A stretch of 8,270 nucleotides of DNA, taken from the NCBI GenBank assembly GCA_021805585.1, contig JAJZEY010000489.1:1-8270 (forward strand), given 5' to 3'. The number at the start of each line of letters is the position of its first letter. The first letter of the stretch is position 1. This document shows, piece after piece, positions 1 to 6,394 of the stretch. The position numbers and the translations under genes are program-made. The stretch comes from Planctomycetota bacterium. Lineage in GTDB: Bacteria > Planctomycetota > Phycisphaerae > WQYP01. The notes under the pieces are model-generated. The model was given only the letters and a program-made list of their open reading frames with translations, was not told where the DNA came from and did no database searches.

Positions 1-115
1 GCGGTCGTTCCCGTTTACCGCTGCGGGGCAGTCCCGGATTTTCACCAGGTTCCCTTTTGCGCCACACGCCGCTTTTTTGGATTGCGAACAATCTTATAAG
101 CCGTGTAGACCGACA
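1..115 (-). promoter_or_regulatory. Cobalamin (B12) riboswitch, 5' part; cut by the left edge
   Basis: Read on the minus strand, positions 57 to 16 carry the conserved core of the cobalamin riboswitch: AAAGGGAA, then GGTGAAAATCC, then GACTGCCCCGCAGCGGTAA, followed by CGGGAACGA. Upstream on the same strand, ACACG (106-102) can pair with CGTGT (68-64). Between these arms is a 5-bp hairpin with a UUCG tetraloop (GATTG/CAATC, 93-80). These RNAs bind cobalamin and switch off B12 synthesis or uptake genes, or B12-independent isoenzymes. The 3' closing strand, the expression platform and the controlled gene lie left of position 1, so the target cannot be named. The 5' limit of 115 is set from the promoter at 124-153 and is approximate. 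The core motif match is seen directly; the regulated gene is unknown. Confidence 0.9.
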
Positions 116-123
116 ACACCCAC

Positions 124-153
124 AACATACAGTATTTCGATTTGAATTGTCAA
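124..153 (-). promoter_or_regulatory. Sigma-70-type promoter driving the cobalamin riboswitch transcript
   Basis: On the minus strand a perfect TTGACA (153-148) is followed after 18 bp by TATGTT (129-124), which matches the -10 consensus at four of six positions. Transcription would start near 117, just before the first paired segments of the riboswitch, which supports the assignment. It is separated from the oxidoreductase stop codon at 258 by about 100 bp with no clear terminator, so read-through from that gene into the riboswitch is possible. Confidence 0.6.
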
Positions 154-257
154 CTATACCTTGCGTTTGATTGTTGAATAACTGGAATTTACGCAATTAA
201 ATCATGCCAATCGCATTGACACATGCCGCGGCCATCGGCTGGAATTTGCGAACCGGA

Positions 258-1361
258 TTAACCTGATCCCTGATAGCCCGCCATGAATTTGCGATCCAGG
301 TATTGCTTGAGCCACAGCGTTTTTTTCCCGCCAAATGTGAAGCCCCGCCAGCTTCCCAGCGCTCGCTGATTGCCTAAATTCGCGATAAGCAGGAACTGTT
401 TTTGCGGCCGGAAATGCCGCATGGGGGTGCCCGCAAAAAATGCCCGTAAATTATGCCGCAGAATCGGTCCCTGGCGCACGGCATAAACGCCTGTCCTGGC
501 CAGATTCCGGCCCATCAGGCTGATACAGTCGCCACCGCCGAAAATATTCGGATGGGAAACGCTTTGCAGTGTCGGGGTCACCACCATCGCGCCATCTGAA
601 TCCACTGTAACGCCGGAGTCGGCGACTATTTCCGGCGGTTGAACGCCGGTCGCCAGTATGGTTAATTGTGATTCAAGTCTTTCATCGCTGTCCAGCAGAA
701 CACTTTCCGGAGATATATCAATCGCGCTGACTTCCGCCATAACGGTTACGCCCAGTCGCGTAAGTTCCCGTTCGGCCTGTCTTACGAAACGTTGTGGAAG
801 GCCGGCGGCCAAACCGCGCCTGCCCGCCAGCAGAATACAGTTCCAGTCGGTCTTTATACGGGTCAGCAGCATGGCCAGGTTGCCCGCAATTTCAATGCCC
901 GCCAGACCGCCTCCAATGACCACCACCGAAAGCTGTTTGGGCCGCACCATATCCAATTGTTCATGGAGACGGTGGAGATTGGAAACCGGTTTAACCGTGG
1001 TGGCATATTCGTACCCGGGGATGGCCCGCTGATTTATGCCGCTACCCAGATTCAGCGAAAGAACGTCAAAATGGACGGTTCGGCCGTCCGTTAAACGCAC
1101 CCGTCCGGCCGGCGGGTCGAAACTTTCCGCCATTGCGTCAATGAAGTCCGCACCGGCGCGGGATACAAGCTTTTCCATATCCACGGTTGCATCCGCGCGG
1201 CTGTAAAATCCGCCCAGCATTCCCGGCCCCATGCCCGAATACCAGAATGTCCGCGGCGAAATCAGCGTAACCTGAATATCAGTCGTCAGGTAATCGGAAA
1301 GATGCGCCAGCACATGAAGATGGGCATGACCGCCGCCAAGAAGCACAAGTTTTTTGGGCAT
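258..1361 (-). CDS. FAD-dependent pyridine nucleotide oxidoreductase, SelD-associated NADH dehydrogenase-like family
   Basis: The 367-residue product is a two-dinucleotide-fold flavoprotein resembling type II NADH dehydrogenases. It is closest by eye to the domain found alone or N-terminally fused to selenide, water dikinase (SelD). Residues 5-18 (LVLLGGGHAHLHVL) form the FAD-binding Rossmann turn, and 148-163 (VIGGGLAGIEIAGNLA) form the NAD(P)H fold. ILATGVQPP (235-243) and NIFGGGDC (272-279) are the usual flavin-contacting motifs. The tail (LKQYLDRKFMAGYQ, 351-364) matches the W-x-K-D-x-ID-x-x-FM type ending of this family. No CxxC redox pair is seen, so it is not a disulfide reductase. The start at 1361 is chosen because AGAGGAG sits 6 bp upstream and the FAD motif begins at once; an in-frame start at 1505 would add 48 unrelated residues. 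No signal peptide is present. The substrate and electron acceptor are unknown; a quinone or a SelD-linked role are both possible. No selD is visible in the window. Confidence 0.88.
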   Translation of the reverse strand: MPKKLVLLGGGHAHLHVLAHLSDYLTTDIQVTLISPRTFWYSGMGPGMLGGFYSRADATVDMEKLVSRAGADFIDAMAESFDPPAGRVRLTDGRTVHFDVLSLNLGSGINQRAIPGYEYATTVKPVSNLHRLHEQLDMVRPKQLSVVVIGGGLAGIEIAGNLAMLLTRIKTDWNCILLAGRRGLAAGLPQRFVRQAERELTRLGVTVMAEVSAIDISPESVLLDSDERLESQLTILATGVQPPEIVADSGVTVDSDGAMVVTPTLQSVSHPNIFGGGDCISLMGRNLARTGVYAVRQGPILRHNLRAFFAGTPMRHFRPQKQFLLIANLGNQRALGSWRGFTFGGKKTLWLKQYLDRKFMAGYQGSG

Positions 1362-1365
1362 GGCG

Positions 1366-1500
1366 ATCTCCTCTGGTCGGCCCGGTCCCGGAGGCCGCCA
1401 ATGGTTTGCGGCGGCAATTTCCTGAAAAACCCAGCCGACCAGGCACCTGGTTTCACACAGAACGGCTTGCGCAAAACGCAAACGGTGGGTGCCTGTGAAA
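1366..1500 (-). promoter_or_regulatory. Candidate structured mRNA leader of the oxidoreductase gene
   Basis: This gene-free stretch upstream of the start at 1361 is rich in perfect inverted repeats. On the minus strand, TTTCACA (1500-1494) pairs with TGTGAAA (1457-1451), and AGGCACC (1494-1488) pairs with GGTGCCT (1447-1441). The arms alternate, which is the geometry of a pseudoknot. A 5-bp hairpin (TTGCG/CGCAA, 1481-1467) sits in the long loop. Further down, CTGGTCGGC (1442-1434) pairs perfectly over 9 bp with GCCGACCAG (1381-1373), enclosing a 6-bp stem GCCGCC/GGCGGC (1415-1394) and ending beside the AGGAG ribosome binding site. Positions 1441-1442 are needed by two different stems. I recognise no known riboswitch family. 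That this is a regulatory RNA is an inference; the repeats themselves are seen. Confidence 0.4.
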
Positions 1501-1504
1501 TTCA

Positions 1505-1533
1505 ATTATCAACATTTGGATGGAATTTGAAAG
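1505..1533 (-). promoter_or_regulatory. Weak candidate promoter of the oxidoreductase gene
   Basis: On the minus strand GATAAT (1510-1505) lies 17 bp after CTTTCA (1533-1528). The -10 matches five of six consensus bases but the -35 only three. A start near 1498 would place the transcript's 5' end at the first pairing arm of the structured leader. The stretch from here to the tRNA terminator (1534-1697) holds no gene that I can support. Confidence 0.35.
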
Positions 1534-1697
1534 AAATTCGCCAGTTCGGTTTCAATTGCATTCTTCCGGTGCCCATTGTCGGACTAAGGTCGGTCGTTTT
1601 GCGGCCGCCGCGATTCCTAAGAAATATTTGGCTGAAACCGGAAAATCGCGAGCCAAACCCAGGCAATTCAGGACGAGGTCGGTGAATGCCGGACGGG

Positions 1698-1738
1698 AAA
1701 AATAAAAAGGCCGGCGCTTCATATCGCGGCCGACCTTT
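1698..1738 (-). terminator. Rho-independent terminator of tRNA-Ala
   Basis: On the minus strand AAAGGTCGGC (1738-1729) pairs with GCCGGCCTTT (1715-1706) over 10 bp with one U-G pair and a 13-nt loop. It runs into TTTTTATTTTT (1708-1698). It begins 8 nt after the tRNA 3' end, so it should end the tRNA transcript and insulate the oxidoreductase gene from it. Confidence 0.85.
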
Positions 1739-1746
1739 CATTCCAA

Positions 1747-1819
1747 TGGAGGCAAGGGGACTCGAACCCCTGACCTTCTCGATGCCATCGAGACGCTCTC
1801 CCAACTGAGCTATGCCCCC
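1747..1819 (-). tRNA. tRNA-Ala (anticodon GGC)
   Basis: The 73-nt gene folds as a standard cloverleaf. The acceptor stem is GGGGGCA with TGCCTCC, including the G3-U70 wobble pair that is the main identity element for alanyl-tRNA synthetase. The D arm is GCTC-AGTTGGGA-GAGC. The anticodon stem TCTCG/CGAGA holds loop ATGGCAT with anticodon GGC, reading GCC (and GCU by wobble). The T arm is AGGGG-TTCGAAC-CCCCT. The discriminator base is A (1747) and is followed by TTG, so CCA is not encoded and must be added after transcription. A possible promoter upstream on the minus strand is TTGTAT with GATACT, 15 bp apart, which is weak. Confidence 0.97.
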
Positions 1820-2168
1820 GGAATCTGAACCCTCCAAAGTATCCGAATTAGAGCAAAAATACAAGGCCGCCAAAATTTTCGGCCGGGCGGGCGTTCGGGG
1901 TTGGATTAACCGGCGGACGCAATCACAAACGCGGCGGCGGCGGCGACGCTGCCTGCCCGGCGGGCACGCTAAACGGGTGCCATGTAACGGTGCCGTGCAT
2001 TCCATGGGAAATGCAATATCGTCCGTGGCGATCATGATGTAAAATCCGCACCCGGCTACACCCTTTGTGTAGACCCCCTGTTTGGCGGGCCACGCGGCGT
2101 GGCCGCGGAACCAGAATGCCCGGGGCTTCATGCCGCATCCAATTGTTTTTTTGGGGTGGGAAGTGGAA
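1820..2168 (-). other. Intergenic region between glmS and tRNA-Ala with several small inverted repeats
   Basis: No gene with coding character is seen in these 349 bp. A perfect 7-bp inverted repeat GTGGAAT/ATTCCAC (2163-2177) straddles the glmS stop codon, with only 1 nt between its arms. GGCCACG/CGTGGCC (2088-2104) has a 3-nt loop, and CTACAC/GTGTAG (2056-2072) a 5-nt loop. None is followed by a T-run in the glmS direction, so there is no canonical terminator for glmS here. A (GGC)n run lies at 1931-1945, and a near-direct repeat AACGGGTGCC / AACGGTGCC lies at 1972-1994. The tRNA promoter must be within the tRNA-proximal part, and GATACT about 18 nt before the tRNA is a weak -10 candidate. 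Confidence 0.5.
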
Positions 2169-4001
2169 TTATTCCACGGTTACGCTTTTGGCCAGGTTGC
2201 GCGGTTTGTCCACATTGCAGCCACGGGCGACCGCGGCGTGGTAGGCCAGCAGTTGCAGCGGCATAACCGTCAGCAGTGGCTGAAGCGGTTCAATGGTATC
2301 GGGCACGGTAAAGACATGGTCGGCGACGGTGCGGATGTGTTCATCGCCTTCGGAAGCCACGGCAATAATGCGGCCGCCGCGAGCCTTGACTTCCTGAATA
2401 TTGCCCAGGAGTTTTTCATATTGCGTGCCGCGCGTGGCGATGAACACGGCGGGCATTCCGGGGTTGATAAGGGCGATGGGGCCATGCTTCATTTCGGCGG
2501 CGGGCAGACCTTCAGCATGAATGTAGCTGATTTCCTTAAGCTTCAAAGCTCCTTCCAGGGCGACGGGATAATTGAATCCACGGCCTAAAAAAAGCCAGTT
2601 TTCCCGATGGCAGTATTGGGTGGTTACATCGCGAATCTGTTCGCTTTGCTCCAGCACAGACCGCATCTGTTCGGGAATACGTTCAAGGGCGGCCAGAAAT
2701 TGATCAAGCACCGACTGCGACATATATTTCCGGCGGGCGATGGACAGCGCCAGCAGAATTTCCACAACAATTTGTCCGCAGAAAGCCTTTGTGCTCGCAA
2801 CGCCGATTTCCGGTCCCACGTGCAGATAAATTCCGGCGTCCGTTTCCCGTGCTATGGTGCTGCCGACAACGTTGACAATACCCAGGCTCATGGCACCGCG
2901 GTCTTTGGCTTCGCGCAGGGCGGCCAGCGTGTCGGCGGTTTCGCCGGACTGGCTGATGGCCAGCACAATGGTGCCATCTTCAATAATCGGGTTGCGGTAC
3001 CGGAATTCGCTGGCGTATTCGACTTCTGTGGGAATTTTAGCCAGCTCTTCAAAAAGAAATTCCCCCACCAGCCCCGCGTGCCATGCCGTGCCGCAGCCGG
3101 TGATGATAATGCGGCGGGCCCGCACAATATCGCGACTAAGCTGCGAAATTCCGCCAAGCACGACGCGTCCTTCGTTTTTATCCACCCGGCCGCGCAGGCA
3201 ATTGGCGATGGCTTCGGGCTGTTCAAAAATTTCCTTAAGCATGAAATGGGTAAATCCGCCAAGTTCAATCTGCTGAAGTGAAAACTCGACTTCGTTCACA
3301 CTTTTGGTAACCGGAATATCGTCAATGGTGGTGGTGGTGAACGACTTGGGCGTAAGCAACGCCATTTCATTGTCATTCAGATAAACCACCTGCGTGGTAT
3401 GTTCCACAATAGCCGCCGCGTCAGAGGCGACAATGTATTCATCCTTGCCGACGCCGATAATCAGCGGCGACCCGCGGCGGGCGACCACCAGATGGTCTGG
3501 TTCATCCCTGGCCATAACCGCAATGCCGTAGGTGCCGCGAATTTCATGCAGTGCAGCCTGTACCGCCTTTAGAAGGTTTCCCTGGTAAAAGTGCCCGATC
3601 AACATGGCCAGTACTTCGGTATCCGTCTGTGTGCTGAATGTGTGGCCTTTTTCTTGAAGGAATTGTTTAATGGCGGAATAATTTTCAATAATACCATTGT
3701 GGACCAGGGCAACCGTGCCCTTGTCATCTGTGTGGGGGTGGGCGTTGCATTCGGTTGGCGCGCCGTGGGTCGCCCAGCGCGTGTGGGCCATTCCAATGTG
3801 CCCCTGCGGGACATTTTTTTCCTCGTCCAGCGCGGCTTCCAGCACGCTGATGCGTCCAGCGGCCTTGCGAATGAAAAAGCCGCTGGGGCCGCCTATGCAT
3901 ATGCCGGAAGAATCGTAACCGCGGTACTCCAGCCGCTTAAGCCCTTCAAGCAAAAGAGAATTGACCTGCTTTTTACCAACATAGGCCACGATTCCGCACA
4001 T
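2169..4001 (-). CDS. glmS: Glutamine--fructose-6-phosphate aminotransferase (isomerizing), glucosamine-6-phosphate synthase
   Basis: This cytoplasmic enzyme converts fructose-6-phosphate and glutamine into glucosamine-6-phosphate and glutamate, the first step towards UDP-N-acetylglucosamine for peptidoglycan and lipopolysaccharide. The 610-residue product has the usual length. It begins MCGIVAYVG, so Cys2 becomes the N-terminal nucleophile of the class II glutaminase domain (about 1-235). That domain also has RGYDS (27-31), HTRWATHG (73-80), HNGIIEN (101-107) and TDTEV (126-130). Two SIS sugar-isomerase domains follow: GCGTAWHAG (302-310), SQSGETADT (350-358) and ASTKAF (402-407) in the first, and KLKEISYIHAEG (487-498) and EMKHGPIAL (503-511) in the second. 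It ends with the invariant DKPRNLAKSVTVE. The start at 4001 is fixed by the catalytic Cys2 and by AGGAG 9 nt upstream; an in-frame ATG at 4034 would block the nucleophile. All catalytic motifs are intact. No glmS ribozyme core is recognisable in 4002-4299. The gene stands alone, without glmM or glmU beside it. Confidence 0.98.
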   Translation of the reverse strand: MCGIVAYVGKKQVNSLLLEGLKRLEYRGYDSSGICIGGPSGFFIRKAAGRISVLEAALDEEKNVPQGHIGMAHTRWATHGAPTECNAHPHTDDKGTVALVHNGIIENYSAIKQFLQEKGHTFSTQTDTEVLAMLIGHFYQGNLLKAVQAALHEIRGTYGIAVMARDEPDHLVVARRGSPLIIGVGKDEYIVASDAAAIVEHTTQVVYLNDNEMALLTPKSFTTTTIDDIPVTKSVNEVEFSLQQIELGGFTHFMLKEIFEQPEAIANCLRGRVDKNEGRVVLGGISQLSRDIVRARRIIITGCGTAWHAGLVGEFLFEELAKIPTEVEYASEFRYRNPIIEDGTIVLAISQSGETADTLAALREAKDRGAMSLGIVNVVGSTIARETDAGIYLHVGPEIGVASTKAFCGQIVVEILLALSIARRKYMSQSVLDQFLAALERIPEQMRSVLEQSEQIRDVTTQYCHRENWLFLGRGFNYPVALEGALKLKEISYIHAEGLPAAEMKHGPIALINPGMPAVFIATRGTQYEKLLGNIQEVKARGGRIIAVASEGDEHIRTVADHVFTVPDTIEPLQPLLTVMPLQLLAYHAAVARGCNVDKPRNLAKSVTVE

Positions 4002-4299
4002 GCCGCTGATCTCCTGGTTATCGCCCAACGCCATTCTTACACAGGTTATCGGAATAACCTTGTAGTATACTATAGCACAAATTGCCCGCGGTTTAGCGAT
4101 TTATAAAGTGGCGTCGGACGGTGATAAAAGACTCCTTTATCTTTTTGCGATTCTGATGAAGCGCCGGCGATTGACCGTCTCGCATCGGCCCCCGGCCAAT
4201 CGGATTCCAAACAGGCCCGCGAGGCGGACAAATGTGATGGAAATTCCGCTTGCGGCAGGCCAGTTGAATTTACGTTCCACCCGACTTTAATGCTCCGCA
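4002..4299 (-). other. Intergenic region upstream of glmS
   Basis: This 298-bp gap separates the transglutaminase-like gene's stop from glmS. The glmS-proximal third holds the -10 elements and the palindrome described separately. The rest contains only short GC-rich inverted repeats, such as CCGC/GCGG around 4246-4255 and GGCC/GGCC around 4187-4197. None carries a T-run on the minus strand, so no intrinsic terminator for the upstream gene is evident. No coding sequence is supported. Confidence 0.4.
4043..4074 (-). promoter_or_regulatory. Probable glmS -10 region with an adjoining palindrome (operator or 5' hairpin)
   Basis: On the minus strand TATAGT (4074-4069) and TATACT (4069-4064) overlap as two good -10 hexamers, each five of six to consensus; no convincing -35 is seen at 16-18 bp. 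Right after them is a perfect 7-bp inverted repeat with a 4-nt gap, AGGTTAT-TCCG-ATAACCT (4060-4043). It would cover the start site to about +15 of the glmS transcript. It could be a repressor operator or an RNA hairpin at the 5' end. Which regulator would bind is unknown. Confidence 0.5.
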
Positions 4300-6126
4300 T
4301 TAATTCCCTGGCTTGGCCGGTGTCAGCGAGAAGTCTTTAATCGATACCGCAAAAAACCCTTTAGCCTGAATGAACCGCAGCGCATTTTTCCCGCGGGACA
4401 GATGAATTTCAATCGCCCTGGTCCGCTGCCACATGCCATCCGTCCAGGGTACCCTGATGCGAATCGGGTTAACCGCGTGATTCACCAACAACAGCAAATG
4501 CTGTGGTGGCTTAACGGTCACGACCTTGGCTGTTACGTTATAGGTGCCTGCGTGCGGCACATCAACGGCATAACATAAGGGCGCGGCCTTTCTTTTCCTG
4601 ACATGGAAATAGTGCATCTGCATTCCGCCAAGAAAACTTCGGGTGATGCGAATGCCGATTGCATGTGTCACCGGACGGCTGCAGGCCACCGCCGGAATAA
4701 GAATGACGCCGTCGGCATTTACGGCAATGCGCATGGCCGACGGTGCAATGGGCCGGCTTTCGACTTTTTGCATCAGGGTCAAGCCCCATTTTTCAGCCAA
4801 CTCGGCGTTGGTGGCCAATGCCCGAACGGGCTTGCCGGACGCCACAATTTTTCGCTGTTCGCTATCGGCCAGGGCATACCAGAATCCGCCGGTGCCCGGC
4901 ACCATGCCGTCGGGCTTTTGCTCCCCAAGTGCGGCGGCTATCCATTGCGCTCGAAGAACTTTCATATACGTCCGGGGATAACGCCGGGCCTGCGTTTCCC
5001 GATAAAACTCCCGGCCCCTGCGACGGCCCCACCAGTTCCAGCGCCAACCCGCGCCCAGCCGTGTGATCCAGCCACGGGGCGTCCAATGGCTTAGCGCCGC
5101 ATGACCGCGCTGGCGAACACCCCATGTGGGAATGCCGAAGGCGCGTTCGGCCAGTCGCCCGAACCAGGCTCGTGGACCGCATTCACCGCCGCCGGCAACG
5201 ACCTGCGCTGCCTTGCTGCCCGGCACAATTCCCCAGTGCGGGTGGCAATAGCCAACATCGGTATGAACGATATTCAGATAGTGCGAACTGAAAATATATT
5301 CGGGCTCATAATTCATGAGCATTTGACGGAACCAGTCAATCTCATGATTGTCAAATGGATCGTTGGCGATAAAGCGGCATTCCCACGTGGAGAAAGTCGG
5401 AAAGGCCGGGGCCAATTCTCCGTTAAGGTATGCTTTCTGGTAGTTCAGGAAGCGCAAAACAGGATGGAATTGTCGCGGTTTTACGCTCATAACCGCCAGC
5501 GATGGTTTCTGAAAAAGGGCAATTGCCAAGGCCATGCGCTGCAGGATGCCCCTCTGTGCGCGGGGGCTTGCATGCTCAATCGCGGTATATATTTGCATTG
5601 TTCGGCCGTAATTGCCGTCGCGGGCACCATCCGCCATCTGCATTTGCCGCATCAGCGCGGGCTTGGACAGGAGCTTATGGATCAGACCCGCATCAGCCCT
5701 GGATTGCTGGCCAAAGGCCGCCAAGCCCCGCGGCGTGGCGTCCGCAATGACCGACGCCTTAATCAACAGAACATCAAGTTTATCGCCTGATAGAACAGTA
5801 TCCGCCGCCGTCAGAACAGGCAATGCAAGCCGCTGGCATCGCCTGACGGCTTGTGCATATGATTCGTTGCTGTCCAGGTACGGTTTGCACGCCGCCTCCA
5901 GTCGGCAGGCCGCCATAAATCGCTTGATCGCATCGGAATTCATTGCAGGCAAAATCCGCGATATCCGCTTACGCAGTTTTTGCAGTGTGAAACTGTAACG
6001 CGCCAGAAGCATTTGTCCGCTGCGGTTAAGTGCGACCGGCGGGATTACCTTTCTCCCCGCCATTGCCGCCGGTGCCGACACCGATAGCGCGGCTAACAGA
6101 CATGACAGCGTCAGTTTCCATTTCAT
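4300..6126 (-). CDS. Secreted transglutaminase-like domain protein with C-terminal beta-sandwich domain
   Basis: The product has 608 residues from the ATG at 6126 (GTG at 6135 would add three; residue numbers here count from that GTG). A Sec signal peptide is clear: MKWK, a hydrophobic core LTLSCLLAALSVSAPAA, and likely cleavage after AMA (residue 26). Residues 30-220 are mostly helical and unrecognised. Residues 225-400 look like a transglutaminase-like (papain-fold) core: YQKAYLNGELAPAFPTFSTWE (232-252), GGGECGPRAWFGRLAERAFG (315-334) with candidate nucleophile Cys319, and RGHAALSHWTPRGW (343-356) with candidate catalytic His345. The third triad residue is not obvious. RTYMKVLRAQWIAAALGE (388-405) is a further motif I associate with planctomycete relatives. 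The last 90 residues (522-607) look like a carbohydrate-binding-type beta-sandwich (PWTDGMWQRT, GKNALRF, VSIKDFSLTP). It probably acts in the periplasm or outside the cell. Whether it cleaves, crosslinks or only binds is not shown. SD spacing is unclear: AAAGG lies 12 nt from the ATG and 3 nt from the GTG. Confidence 0.75.
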   Translation of the reverse strand: MKWKLTLSCLLAALSVSAPAAMAGRKVIPPVALNRSGQMLLARYSFTLQKLRKRISRILPAMNSDAIKRFMAACRLEAACKPYLDSNESYAQAVRRCQRLALPVLTAADTVLSGDKLDVLLIKASVIADATPRGLAAFGQQSRADAGLIHKLLSKPALMRQMQMADGARDGNYGRTMQIYTAIEHASPRAQRGILQRMALAIALFQKPSLAVMSVKPRQFHPVLRFLNYQKAYLNGELAPAFPTFSTWECRFIANDPFDNHEIDWFRQMLMNYEPEYIFSSHYLNIVHTDVGYCHPHWGIVPGSKAAQVVAGGGECGPRAWFGRLAERAFGIPTWGVRQRGHAALSHWTPRGWITRLGAGWRWNWWGRRRGREFYRETQARRYPRTYMKVLRAQWIAAALGEQKPDGMVPGTGGFWYALADSEQRKIVASGKPVRALATNAELAEKWGLTLMQKVESRPIAPSAMRIAVNADGVILIPAVACSRPVTHAIGIRITRSFLGGMQMHYFHVRKRKAAPLCYAVDVPHAGTYNVTAKVVTVKPPQHLLLLVNHAVNPIRIRVPWTDGMWQRTRAIEIHLSRGKNALRFIQAKGFFAVSIKDFSLTPAKPGN

Positions 6127-6172
6127 TTGTATCACACGCCTTTCTTTTCGCCTGACAGGATCGGTACCTTGG

Positions 6173-6202
6173 ATTATACCCTCATTTCTTATCGGATGTG
6201 AA
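6173..6202 (-). promoter_or_regulatory. Strong sigma-70 promoter of the transglutaminase-like gene
   Basis: On the minus strand TTCACA (6202-6197, five of six to consensus) is followed after 18 bp by a perfect TATAAT (6178-6173). The start site would be near 6166, giving a leader of about 40 nt. It is the best promoter match in the window and faces away from the EF-G-like gene. Confidence 0.75.
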
Positions 6203-6319
6203 GGCCGATCTTGTGCAGTTTCAAGCCTTTAAGGCGTAAGGGAATCTTCCGGGCTATGCCGGTGCCCAGCCGAAAATATCAACCGCCACCGCGTCTTTGC
6301 CCGCACTGTTTGGCGCGGG

Positions 6320-6347
6320 TTTCCTAAATTCGCGATGTTGGTAGAAT
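6320..6347 (+). promoter_or_regulatory. Candidate promoter of the EF-G-like gene
   Basis: TAGAAT (6342-6347) matches the -10 consensus at five of six positions. The best -35 at a permitted distance is TTTCCT (6320-6325, three of six, 16-bp gap). It would start transcription near 6354, about 40 nt before the start codon. The -10 is plausible and the -35 is weak. Confidence 0.4.
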
Positions 6348-6394
6348 GGATTCGCATAAAAAAGTTTAACGGGCGGCCAGACAGGAGTTCGCTT

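Noticed and set aside
373..386. 14-bp exact repeat CCTAAATTCGCGAT, also at 6323-6336
   Set aside because: One copy is inside a coding region and the other intergenic. A match of this length is not improbable by chance in a window of this size, and flanks do not match.
1362..1505. 48-residue N-terminal extension of the oxidoreductase from an in-frame ATG at 1505
   Set aside because: The extension has no family resemblance and no good ribosome binding site, and it overlaps the candidate promoter. The ATG at 1361 has AGAGGAG and leads directly into the FAD motif.
1502..2131. 209-residue minus-strand open frame across the tRNA region
   Set aside because: It runs straight through tRNA-Ala and its terminator, has low-complexity Arg-rich composition and resembles no protein.
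2607..3281. Long plus-strand open frame antisense to glmS
   Set aside because: It is a codon-pattern shadow of an intact, strongly conserved glmS and has no recognisable motif or ribosome binding site.
4043..4060. IdeR/DtxR iron box reading of the glmS palindrome
   Set aside because: AGGTTA and TAACCT arms match, but the gap between them is 6 bp where that box has 3, so it is not a credible match.
4123..4146. GATAAA/TTTATC hairpin followed by TTTTT on the plus strand, like a terminator
   Set aside because: No plus-strand gene ends upstream of it, the stem is only 6 AT-rich pairs, and it is not a terminator in the direction of the surrounding genes.
4002..4299. glmS ribozyme upstream of glmS
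   Set aside because: The conserved ribozyme core near the start codon is not seen, and the family is typical of Firmicutes and relatives.
5101..5790. 229-residue plus-strand open frame antisense to the transglutaminase-like gene
   Set aside because: The minus-strand frame has a signal peptide, catalytic-type motifs and a strong promoter; the antisense frame has none of these.
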